A program made the position numbers and the translations under genes. From an uncultured archaeon (GTDB lineage: Archaea; Micrarchaeota; Micrarchaeia; Micrarchaeales; CABMGC01), in assembly GCA_902385515.1 (NCBI GenBank), contig CABMGC010000092.1, positions 1 to 13,652 on the forward strand: DNA of 13,652 nt, written 5' to 3'. The notes under the pieces are model-generated. The model had not been told where the DNA came from. It ran no database searches and worked only from the letters and a program-made list of their open reading frames with translations. This document shows, piece after piece, positions 1-6,103 of the stretch. The stretch's first letter is position 1, and every line of letters begins with the position of its first letter.

Positions 1-1239
1 AAGGGGATCGCAAATGAGAAGGCGGCAATGCCCTTCTCGTCAAAGGCAAACCTGTGCGTCAAAGACTTCGAGACTACTGCCGGATCAAAGATGCTGAAGG
101 GGTATGTCGCCCCGTTCAACGCCACGGTCATAGAGAGAATGCTGAAGTCCTTTGCCTTCCTGGGCGACACGAGCATGGACGAGTTCGGCTTCGGCACCTT
201 CGGGATAAACTGCGAGGAGCCCGCGAGGAACGCATACGACCCCGAATATGCCGCTGGCGGATCAAGCAGCGGCGCGGCGGTATCCACCGCTCTGCTGAAG
301 TACCACGTCGCGCTGGCCGAATCTACTGGAGGATCGATATCCACGCCCGCCGCGCTCAACGGGGTCGTGGGCTTCACCCCGACTTACGGCGCAATCTCTA
401 GGTACGGGCTCATCGACTACGCGAACTCGCTCGACAAGATCGGGGTCATCGCCAGGAGCGCGGACGACATAAGAACGGTTTTCGACACCATAAGGGGAAG
501 GGACGAGTACGACATGACCTGCGCCGTGGAGAGCGTGTCGGACTCGAAGAAAAAGAAAATACTCGTTGTAAAGGAGCTCATAAGCAGGGCAGACGAGCAG
601 ATACGGGGACATTTCGACAAGCTTCTTAACAAGCTCGAGGCGTCGGGTTACGAGATAGAGCAGGTCAGCCTGGACATACTGTGCAAGGCCATAGAGCCGT
701 ACTACATAATCGCCATGGCGGAGGCGTCCACGAACCTCGCGAAGTACGACGGCTACAAGTTCGGATACCAGCACGGCGAGCTGAACAAGCGCTACAACGA
801 GTTCTTCACCGACGCGAGGGCGAACTTCGGCACGGAGGCCAAGAGGAGAGTCATACTCGGGACCTTCATAAGGGGGGAGAGCGTCAGGGACAGGTACTAC
901 ACCAAGGCGCTGATGATAAGGAGGATGATAATTGAGGAGATGGGCAAGGCCATGGAGGACGCGTTCATACTGTCCCCCACGCTGCCGATACCCACCCCGA
1001 AGATAGCCGACACTGCCAAGCTCACGCCGGTGCAGAACTACGCGATGGACATATTCACGATACCTCCCAACGTGGGAGGTTTCCCGCACGTATCGTTCCC
1101 GTACGAGTACGTCGACGGGATGCCGATCGGCGCGCAGCTGGTGACCAAACAGGCGAACGACTACGCGCTTCTTGACTTCGTGAGCGAGTGGGAGAAGTCG
1201 TTCACTTACAAGTACAAACACAACCTGGGAGATCTATGA
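1..1239 (+). CDS. gatA: Glu/Asp-tRNA amidotransferase subunit A, 5'-truncated by the window edge
   Basis: The frame is open from base 1, so the N-terminus (probably 40-60 residues, since the family is usually 450-485) lies outside; 412 residues are visible. This is the amidase-signature subunit of GatCAB, which releases ammonia from Gln or Asn to amidate Glu-tRNAGln or Asp-tRNAAsn in the cytoplasm. The Lys/cis-Ser/Ser triad is visible: Lys15 in PFSSKANLCVKD, Ser88 in GGSSSG and Ser112 in STGGSIS (numbered from the edge). The following GVVGFTPTYGAISRYGLIDYANSLDKIG block is typical of GatA. Two signature residues differ from the usual DTGGSIR form: Asp is Ser and Arg is Ser. The stop overlaps the gatB start by four bases (ATGA), implying translational coupling. 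No gatC is seen; it may lie upstream. Identification is secure; the amide donor and tRNA specificity cannot be read. Confidence 0.96.
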   Translation, partial: KGIANEKAAMPFSSKANLCVKDFETTAGSKMLKGYVAPFNATVIERMLKSFAFLGDTSMDEFGFGTFGINCEEPARNAYDPEYAAGGSSSGAAVSTALLKYHVALAESTGGSISTPAALNGVVGFTPTYGAISRYGLIDYANSLDKIGVIARSADDIRTVFDTIRGRDEYDMTCAVESVSDSKKKKILVVKELISRADEQIRGHFDKLLNKLEASGYEIEQVSLDILCKAIEPYYIIAMAEASTNLAKYDGYKFGYQHGELNKRYNEFFTDARANFGTEAKRRVILGTFIRGESVRDRYYTKALMIRRMIIEEMGKAMEDAFILSPTLPIPTPKIADTAKLTPVQNYAMDIFTIPPNVGGFPHVSFPYEYVDGMPIGAQLVTKQANDYALLDFVSEWEKSFTYKYKHNLGDL

Positions 1240-2561
1240 AAATAGGACTTGAGATACACGTTGCGCTTCCCACTAAGTCGAAGCTGTTCTGCTCGTGCGG
1301 AATGGACGAGGCAAAGCCCAACACGTCGATATGCCCGATCTGCATGGGATTTCCGGGGTCCAAGCCGCTGCTCAACGAGGAAGCGGTCAGGTCCGCGCTC
1401 GGGATAGCCAGCGCCCTTCACTGCGAGATAAACGACAGGATGTCGTTCGTAAGGAAGATATACTTCTACCCCGACCTGCCCAAATCGTACCAGATAACCC
1501 AGCTCGACGGATCGATAGGAATCGGGGGCTATCTCGATACCGAAGACGGAAGAGTAAGAATGCGAAGGGTGCAGATTGAAGAGGACCCCGCGAAGATAGT
1601 CAGGGAAGGCGCGTTCACGCTGCTCGACTTCAACAGGAGCGGCACTCCTCTCGTCGAGATCGTTACCGAGCCGGACATAAAGAGCGAGAAGGCCCTGTGG
1701 TCATTCCTAAGGGCCCTTAGGAGCGTGCTCTACTACCTCGGCGACGACATAAACAAGGAGCTGAAGACCGACCTCAACATATCTCTCGCCGAGACCAGGG
1801 TCGAGATAAAGAACATAACCGGAATAAAGAACCTCATAGAGGCGGCCAAGTTCGAGATCGAAAGGCAGACCGAGATAATAAGCGAGAACGGAAAGATAGC
1901 CAGCGAGACAAGGGGCTACAACGAGAAAAGGAAGACCACCGAATCCTCGAGAGAAAAGGAGACGCAGGAGGAGTACGGCTACATCTTCGATCCGGACCTC
2001 GCGGTGTTCAGCCTCAAGGGCATGACGCACAACGAGCCGGTCTACATAAGCGACATAGCGCTGAAGTTCGAAAAAGACTACAAGGTCAACGCCAAGACGT
2101 TCACCGAGCTCACGATGTTCGACAGGCGCGCGCTTGAGCTCATAGAGAATTTCAAGGGCAAGTACGACATAAAGAACGTCGTGCACGCGCTTGAGAGAGT
2201 CAAGAAGTACGAGAAGGAGGGCATATCCGAGAAAAACTTCGAGGAGATAATAAAGCTCGTCGCCAAGGACATCGTAATAACCGGCGAGATAATCGCAGAG
2301 GTCGAGGCGGGGAGGGCGGATGCCATCAAGCACGAATCGATGACGGCAGAGGAACTCGACAGGCTAATATCCAATTTCGTTGACAAGAACAAGGACGTGC
2401 TCAAGGACGCGGAGAAGAACAAGAAGGCGCTCAACTTCATAATCGGTGAGCTTTCCAGGAAGGGAAACCTCAACCCCAAGGACGTCGCAAGGCGCGTCCA
2501 CGACATAGTTGCGGGATTGAGCGCAAAGAAACCAGAGAGTGACGACCCTGCCGCTTTTTGA
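1236..2561 (+). CDS. gatB: Asp/Glu-tRNA amidotransferase subunit B
   Basis: This 441-residue protein is the tRNA-binding and kinase subunit of GatCAB: it phosphorylates the mischarged Glu/Asp side chain, which is then amidated with ammonia channelled from GatA. The start is the ATG at 1236 inside the ATGA overlap with gatA; it gives the standard N-terminus MKIGLEIHVALPTKSKLFC. The zinc site is visible as Cys19, Cys21, Cys33 and Cys36. Family blocks include FYPDLPKSYQITQ, the EEDPAK segment and FNRSGTPLVEIVTEPD. The C-terminal third is the helical GatB/YqeY-type tail. The protein is a little shorter than the usual ~475 residues. The last codons (GLSAKKPESDDPAAF) share sequence with the repeat at 4271-4390. 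A weak CCCTG/CAGGG inverted repeat with T5 spans the stop and might act in termination. Confidence 0.97.
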   Translation: MKIGLEIHVALPTKSKLFCSCGMDEAKPNTSICPICMGFPGSKPLLNEEAVRSALGIASALHCEINDRMSFVRKIYFYPDLPKSYQITQLDGSIGIGGYLDTEDGRVRMRRVQIEEDPAKIVREGAFTLLDFNRSGTPLVEIVTEPDIKSEKALWSFLRALRSVLYYLGDDINKELKTDLNISLAETRVEIKNITGIKNLIEAAKFEIERQTEIISENGKIASETRGYNEKRKTTESSREKETQEEYGYIFDPDLAVFSLKGMTHNEPVYISDIALKFEKDYKVNAKTFTELTMFDRRALELIENFKGKYDIKNVVHALERVKKYEKEGISEKNFEEIIKLVAKDIVITGEIIAEVEAGRADAIKHESMTAEELDRLISNFVDKNKDVLKDAEKNKKALNFIIGELSRKGNLNPKDVARRVHDIVAGLSAKKPESDDPAAF

Positions 2562-2702
2562 CAGGGGCTCTTCTCAAGTACTTTATGACGTGACGGCAAA
2601 CGTTGATCCCTCCATACGAGAGGTTGAATGTAGCTATATTTCGTCGACGTGGCAGCTTTGAAAGTAGGATGAAACATTCTTACTATTAGTAGAGTTCATT
2701 TG

Positions 2703-2984
2703 TTAGATAAAGGAAGTTAAATTTAGCGTTATGTTGTATAGGTCTAAGGTTTTCTGACCATATAATTTTAGTATAGCGATGGAACAACTCTTGCTACAAC
2801 CAACTCCGTTTTGAGTTTGATTAATTAAAAATAAAATATCTGATTTTGATGGATTTGCTGATGCGCTAGGGCAACTACAACCTTTGACGGGCAGGTACAC
2901 TGTAAAAAAGTAGAAAATAATTCCCAAAAAAATTAACAGTAGTATTACGTATAAAGGCATACGCGATTTTCGCCTAGCCGCCAT
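2703..2984 (-). CDS. Small membrane-anchored hypothetical protein
   Basis: The 93-residue product is not from a family I recognise. It begins with a basic stretch (MAARRKSR), followed by one strongly hydrophobic segment at about residues 11-30, then an outside-type domain with four cysteines (36, 38, 63, 67) and three N-x-T sequons (N55, N84, N88). This suggests a signal anchor with a small, possibly disulfide-bonded or N-glycosylated extracytoplasmic tail. The ATG at 2984 has no Shine-Dalgarno site; an AT-rich stretch about 25 bases upstream could be a TATA box for a leaderless message. It stands alone in the AT-rich island, downstream of gatB and pointing towards it. The topology is a reading of the sequence; the function is unknown. 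Confidence 0.55.
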   Translation of the reverse strand: MAARRKSRMPLYVILLLIFLGIIFYFFTVYLPVKGCSCPSASANPSKSDILFLINQTQNGVGCSKSCSIAILKLYGQKTLDLYNITLNLTSFI

Positions 2985-3080
2985 GTTTTTGCTTATCTGG
3001 AAAGATTATTATGGGTTGTTGGTGACTTCCCACATAACTCACTTCGCGCGCATCTGCAAGCAGTTTAGCAGACTTTAAGC

Positions 3081-3200
3081 AACGCTATTAATTTTCATGT
3101 ACCAATGCATCATCGGGGCGAAGATGATAAAACTTGAGATTAGAAATGACGCTTCCGCTGGATTGGCCAAACCAGAGGGCGCCAACCCTGACACCAGTTG
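3081..3200 (+). repeat. 120-bp direct repeat, copy 1
   Basis: This segment aligns without gaps to 4271-4390, with 98 of 120 bases identical by hand count. Identity decays beyond the right end. It carries an AT-rich CTATTAA element at its left end, a 6-bp hairpin (ATCATC 3110-3115 with GATGAT 3123-3128, loop GGGGCGAA), and a near-palindrome GGATTGGCCAAACC at 3160-3173 that is identical in both copies. It ends directly before a small membrane-protein frame starting at 3198. It could be a promoter-plus-leader cassette, a structured RNA, or a decayed mobile element; the sequence alone does not decide. Confidence 0.8.
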
Positions 3201-3401
3201 AAGTACGCGTTCAACTACAGAGCAGTATTGAATCAAGACGTGGCATTCGTCATATTCACAATCTGCGGTATTGCGGTGGACGCATTCGCGCTGACGCTCT
3301 CGTTAGTTGCGATTTCGCCAGAAAGCGCCTGTGCGATGGACACTTGTGCGCAGGTGGTTTTGGTCTTATTGGTGCCGCTTACCGAGCTCGTCGTGCAGTG
3401 A
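3198..3401 (+). CDS. Possible 67-residue two-helix membrane protein (TTG start)
   Basis: After the stop at 3189-3191 the only early start is TTG at 3198; a later GTG is at 3240. The product has two hydrophobic stretches, about residues 15-39 (VAFVIFTICGIAVDAFALTL and on) and 49-65, joined by a short loop with three cysteines (45, 50 and, in the first helix, 23). No family is recognised. Codon composition is more GC-rich than the AT-rich genes on either side. It begins at the last bases of repeat copy 1, so the repeat would form its leader, as copy 2 would for the gene at 4405. It converges with the gene ending at 3451. The non-ATG start and small size keep confidence low, though the hydrophobic pattern is hard to get by chance. 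Confidence 0.42.
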   Translation: MKYAFNYRAVLNQDVAFVIFTICGIAVDAFALTLSLVAISPESACAMDTCAQVVLVLLVPLTELVVQ

Positions 3402-3423
3402 GAACTGATCATCTGCCTTTGTC

Positions 3424-3437
3424 AATCAATATTGATT
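3424..3437. terminator. Perfect 14-bp palindrome between convergent genes, possible bidirectional terminator
   Basis: AATCAATATTGATT is its own reverse complement and is followed on the + strand by TTTG. It lies in the 49-base gap between the stop at 3401 (+) and the stop at 3451 (-). The position suits transcription termination for both genes, but archaeal termination depends mostly on T-runs, which are short here, so a protein-binding site is also possible. Confidence 0.35.
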
Positions 3438-3450
3438 TTGCAATACGAAC

Positions 3451-4005
3451 TCAGGCATATACTGCATTAGCGGTGATTGCCCACACTACAAAGTATATTA
3501 GAATGACCAATGCTATTCCGAATTTAAGCAGCGCATTGCTCCTCGTCACCCTTGATGTCCCAAACAGTGCAAGCAAATACGCAGCAAATGGAGCGACAAA
3601 CAAAAACCAAGCACTTGGACCTAGATAGGCAGGGGGCACGGTTCCTGTTAGATGGGCACACGGACCGCACCATATTGCTCCAAGGGCGTATAGTCTAAGA
3701 TTTAACACGTCTTGGATGATTAAGTTAAGCGTTGCTATTGCGAAAATAATTGTAGAATACACTACCGCATTTGAATATGATCCTAGTTTGTAAAGTGCAA
3801 TGAACGATACTAAAAGCATAATGGCATACGTCAACATAGCCACAGAATAAAATAAATTAACCTGATTAAATGAAAGGAAATATACGGTAAGGAATCCTAT
3901 AGTAAAATAGAGGCCAACACACATTCCCAACAAACTATACGCGACTTTATCTAGCGTGACTGTGTTTTGAGGGCGTTCATATTTTGCAAATTTCTTTTTT
4001 GGCAT
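3451..4005 (-). CDS. Multi-pass membrane protein, unknown function
   Basis: The product is 184 residues from the ATG at 4005; an in-frame GTG at 4014 would add three. After a basic, Lys-rich N-terminus there are about five hydrophobic segments (from the GTG: near 25-49, 53-77, 82-102, 132-152 and 161-185). Between segments three and four is WCGPC (115-119), which matches the thioredoxin active-site motif, but nothing else looks like a thioredoxin fold. A TATA-like element on the - strand (AAGAATATAAA, 4050-4060) would start transcription about 13-25 bases before the start codon. The gene sits alone in the AT-rich island and converges with the small gene at 3198. No family is recognised and I assign no function. 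Confidence 0.72.
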   Translation of the reverse strand: MPKKKFAKYERPQNTVTLDKVAYSLLGMCVGLYFTIGFLTVYFLSFNQVNLFYSVAMLTYAIMLLVSFIALYKLGSYSNAVVYSTIIFAIATLNLIIQDVLNLRLYALGAIWCGPCAHLTGTVPPAYLGPSAWFLFVAPFAAYLLALFGTSRVTRSNALLKFGIALVILIYFVVWAITANAVYA

Positions 4006-4049
4006 TTCTACCACAATATTACGGCCACAAAAGACCTTAGCACAGGTAG

Positions 4050-4060
4050 TTTATATTCTT
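4050..4060 (-). promoter_or_regulatory. TATA box for the multi-pass membrane protein gene
   Basis: Read on the - strand this is AAGAATATAAA. The expected start of transcription, about 26 bases downstream, falls near 4027, shortly before the GTG (4014) and ATG (4005) candidates. The match is by eye, with no confirmed BRE. Confidence 0.4.
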
Positions 4061-4180
4061 TTGCCGCAAGGAGATTGCACATAGTATTCAGAGTTGAGCA
4101 TTTACACTTATTTTTGTGAAGTCTTGATTTTCCTTAGCGATACCTAAATTAGTCCATTTTATCTGTGCTTCACTTGAAAC

Positions 4181-4288
4181 TTATCGGGCATCGTGAAGAC
4201 CATCTTCAGGGCCAACCTCAAGCTCAGCGCGAAGTCTGCTCCTCAGGTCCTTCATCAGATAACCGCGAAAAACGCTATTAAACTTCAT
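4181..4288 (-). pseudogene. Short GC-rich coding-like fragment (35-codon frame)
   Basis: Bases 4185-4270 are distinctly GC-richer than the AT-rich sequence to their left. On the - strand an ATG-to-TAA frame reads MKFNSVFRGYLMKDLRSRLR and then a short acidic end, resembling a helical piece of a normal protein with host-like codons. The + strand also has an open, plausible frame over the same bases (GTG 4193), so the true strand is unclear. It may be a leftover of a gene disrupted when the island formed, or chance. The 5' end of the frame lies inside repeat copy 2. No family is recognised. Confidence 0.22.
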
Positions 4289-4390
4289 GTGCCAATACAT
4301 CACCATAGCGAAGGTGATGAAACTTGAGATTGGGAATGACGCTTCCACAGGATTGGCCAAACCAGAGGGTGACGACCACGGCGCCAGCTG
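4271..4390 (+). repeat. 120-bp direct repeat, copy 2
   Basis: This is the partner of 3081-3200, offset by exactly 1190 bases and ungapped. Its hairpin is CATCACC (4299-4305) with GGTGATG (4314-4320) around the loop ATAGCGAA, a full 7-bp stem. Compared with copy 1 one stem pair changes from T-A to C-G, a compensatory change. The near-palindrome GGATTGGCCAAACC lies at 4350-4363. The following bases 4359-4377 match the 3' end of gatB in 18 of 19 positions. The repeat ends 14 bases before the ATG of the spermidine-synthase-like gene and may be its promoter and leader, with a TATA-like CTATTAAAC at 4275-4283. Confidence 0.8.
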
Positions 4391-4404
4391 ACAACAAGGT
4401 CAAG

Positions 4405-5091
4405 ATGCAGGTAGTCGAGACCTCCGAGAAGAAGCTGTTCAATTTCGACGGCGCAACTTTCTCGAAGCTGGACAAGCGCTCGATCTATACGCGCGGGTAC
4501 TGGGACTACTTCATGCCCCTCGCTTTTGTGTCGAAGGAACCCAGGATCCTCATGATAGGCCTGGGCGGAGGGACGATTCCGTACCAGATAGGCACGATAA
4601 CAAAGGGCAGGGCCGCAATCGACAGCGTGGAGATAGACCCGAAGATAGCAAAGCTTGCCAAGAAGTTCGTGCCGAGGCTCTACGGAAAGGTCATAATAGG
4701 GGACGGCTGCGACTACGTCATGCGCACAAGAAAGAGGTACGACCTGGTCATACTCGACGCCTACGAGGGATCCGCGAGGATACCGAAGCAGTTCACCGGC
4801 AACGAGTTCGTCGAAAACGCGCACAGGATTCTCTCAGAAAACGGCGTCCTTGCAATAAACTATGCCTTGACACCCGGCAACCTGCTGCGGCTCGGAATAT
4901 ACAAGTACAGGCTGAGGAAGAAGTTCTCGCTGTACTCGGTCAAGACTACTCGGCTTGGCGACATGATCGTGCTGCTGGGCCTCAAGCGCATGAAGAAGGA
5001 AGCGCTCATCGCAAGAATCAAAAACGGCATGGTTCAGGACAGGGAGAACGCCGACATCATAAAGCGCTACTCCAAGATGAGAAAGGCTTGA
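4405..5091 (+). CDS. Spermidine-synthase-like / SAM-dependent methyltransferase-fold protein
   Basis: The product has 228 residues from the ATG at 4405. The nucleotide-binding fold is clear: RILMIGLGGGTIPYQI (47-62) is the glycine-rich motif, SVEIDPK (74-80) the acidic end of strand 2, GDGCDY (99-104) and YDLVILDAY (112-120) the following strands. The order and the YTRGYWDYFMPLAF lead-in resemble the spermine/spermidine synthase family, which transfers an aminopropyl group from decarboxylated SAM, but the N-terminal beta domain is short and many members of this superfamily are uncharacterised methyltransferases. Whether it makes polyamines is undecided. The frame is open further upstream into repeat copy 2; I chose the ATG because the family similarity starts after it and the upstream codons are shared with an unrelated locus. 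Confidence 0.85.
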   Translation: MQVVETSEKKLFNFDGATFSKLDKRSIYTRGYWDYFMPLAFVSKEPRILMIGLGGGTIPYQIGTITKGRAAIDSVEIDPKIAKLAKKFVPRLYGKVIIGDGCDYVMRTRKRYDLVILDAYEGSARIPKQFTGNEFVENAHRILSENGVLAINYALTPGNLLRLGIYKYRLRKKFSLYSVKTTRLGDMIVLLGLKRMKKEALIARIKNGMVQDRENADIIKRYSKMRKA

Positions 5092-5122
5092 CCCGACTTG
5101 CGCACCTGTGATGCGCACGCTC

Positions 5123-5129
5123 ATAAATC
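5123..5129 (+). promoter_or_regulatory. TATA-like element before the 44-residue gene
   Basis: ATAAATC lies about 21 bases before the ATG at 5147 and 33 before the ATG at 5159. In archaea transcription starts about 26 bases after the TATA centre, so either start would be leaderless or nearly so. The match is by eye. Confidence 0.35.
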
Positions 5130-5146
5130 TTCTCTTGGAATGATGA

Positions 5147-5281
5147 ATGAGTGGAAGCATGGGCCTTGAAGAGCAGGAAATGTTAGGGGTTGACGAAAGC
5201 GTCGCGGCCGAATCATTCGGAGAAGTCAGCGACAGGCTGCGAGGCGCGGCCGAGAGGCGGCTGACGCCGTACGAAGGCTGA
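5147..5281 (+). CDS. Hypothetical small acidic protein (44 residues)
   Basis: The frame MSGSMGLEEQEMLGVDESVA and its continuation ends with LTPYEG before a TGA at 5279. It is soluble, acidic in the first half and Arg-rich in the second (SDRLRGAAERRL), likely a helix. Codons look like those of the neighbouring genes. A TATA-like ATAAATC at 5123-5129 would start transcription near 5147-5152, giving a leaderless message for this ATG or a very short leader for the second ATG at 5159. It lies downstream of the spermidine-synthase-like gene and converges with the exporter operon. No family is recognised; it might be a chance frame. Confidence 0.45.
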   Translation: MSGSMGLEEQEMLGVDESVAAESFGEVSDRLRGAAERRLTPYEG

Positions 5282-5307
5282 TCGCTTCGCAAGGAACGGC
5301 GACAGGG

Positions 5308-6099
5308 TCAGCCTCCGCCGCTCTCATACGAGCGCATCAGGCGGTTGAACAGCAAATAGAACGCGACTGAGAGCGCAGCGCCCAGCGCCATGAACGACAC
5401 GTAAGATAGGGGCGTGACGTTGCCGAAAAGCACCTCGACCGGATAGTAGATCGCAAGCCCCAGCGGCACCAATAGGGTAAGTAAGAGCTGCACAGAGCTT
5501 CCGAAGACGGGAAGCGGATAGCGGGATAACGTGCCCATCGTGCCGATTGCGCGGTTTATGAAGCTCCCGCTGCGGATGAGAACGTAAGAGAGGACGCCAA
5601 GAACCTGGAGAAACATGAAATAAGCCACCATTCCCACCAGGTACGCCGGAATTGCCAGCACGAAGAAGGTCGCCGGCAAGCTGAGGTGAGCGGCCGCATA
5701 CGCCAAGAAGACCAGGCTCCCGAACACCCCGGTTATCAGGGATGTGGTGCTACTGTATTTCGCCGACATTATCGTCAGCAGACCGTAAGGCTTTGTCATG
5801 TACGAGTCGAAGGCTCCGGTCCGAAGGTCCTGAGGCAGCCTCCACGGGGTGGCTACGACCGCCACTATGCTGAAAGTCAATGACGCGAAATACGTCAGGA
5901 AAAGCAACTGGTAGTAGCTCCAGCCAGGTATGCCGCTTGAGATACCGTATATAACCGCCACCACGACAAGGTTCATTACCAGCTGCACGGTCGATTCAAT
6001 CAGCCAAATTGCTGCCTGAAGGCGGTACGTGAAGAACGACTTCATGTTGCACCAGTAGGACGCCAGGTAAAAGGACAATATTTCTTTCGCTCTCTGCAT
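5308..6099 (-). CDS. ABC-2 type exporter permease (COG3694-like)
   Basis: The product has 263 residues with about six hydrophobic segments. It resembles the COG3694/ABC2_membrane_6 permeases that pair with a COG4587 permease and a COG4586 ATPase: the region SRYPLPVF followed by LTLLVPLGLAIYYPVEVLFG is typical of that family. It would form half of the membrane channel of the exporter encoded with the two preceding genes. I chose the ATG at 6099 because a G-rich stretch (GGGGGG) lies a few bases upstream as a possible Shine-Dalgarno site; an in-frame GTG at 6102 is adjacent. Only a few bases separate it from the preceding permease stop, so it is co-transcribed. The substrate cannot be told from the sequence. 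It is the last gene of the operon. Confidence 0.88.
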   Translation of the reverse strand: MQRAKEILSFYLASYWCNMKSFFTYRLQAAIWLIESTVQLVMNLVVVAVIYGISSGIPGWSYYQLLFLTYFASLTFSIVAVVATPWRLPQDLRTGAFDSYMTKPYGLLTIMSAKYSSTTSLITGVFGSLVFLAYAAAHLSLPATFFVLAIPAYLVGMVAYFMFLQVLGVLSYVLIRSGSFINRAIGTMGTLSRYPLPVFGSSVQLLLTLLVPLGLAIYYPVEVLFGNVTPLSYVSFMALGAALSVAFYLLFNRLMRSYESGGG

Positions 6100-6103
6100 C
6101 ACG

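Larger units (their letters stand above)
2562..4270. other. AT-rich accessory island between gatB and the spermidine-synthase-like gene
   Basis: Much of this stretch (about 2640-2990 and 3410-4180) is visibly richer in A and T than gatB before it or the gene after 4405. It holds three small membrane-protein genes in mixed orientation, none from a family I recognise, plus one copy of a 120-bp repeat; the second copy lies at its right edge. The sequence at the end of gatB (2529-2547) recurs at 4359-4377 with 18 of 19 bases identical, so most of the island sits between near-identical short direct repeats. No integrase, transposase or terminal inverted repeats were found. I read it as an acquired or rearranged segment; this is inference from composition and repeats. 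Bases 2562-2702 and 4015-4180 carry nothing I can name. Confidence 0.5.

Noticed and set aside
262..1221. A 319-codon - strand frame opposite gatA.
   Set aside because: It is a mirror of the gatA reading frame with Arg/Val/Leu-rich, unnatural composition.
2546..2566. CCCTG/CAGGG inverted repeat with T5 over the gatB stop as a terminator.
   Set aside because: The stem is only five pairs, the T-run lies in the loop, and it overlaps coding bases. Too weak to list on its own.
3099..3202. A 34-codon frame (MYQCIIGAKMIKLEI...) that is open at the same place in both repeats and ends at the same TGA in copy 2.
   Set aside because: Differences between the two copies are spread evenly over codon positions (6, 7, 7) and most change the amino acid, so there is no sign of protein selection. 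The conserved frame is a side effect of the ungapped repeat.
3134..3628. A 164-codon + strand frame from within repeat copy 1.
   Set aside because: Its second half is antisense to the multi-pass membrane protein and its composition is Arg/Ala-rich without hydrophobic order. The similarity of its start to the frame before 4405 is explained by the repeat.
4314..4390. GTGATGA ... CTGA in repeat copy 2 as a possible C/D box guide RNA.
   Set aside because: Copy 1 breaks both boxes (GATGATA and TTGA), and no internal D'/C' pair was found.
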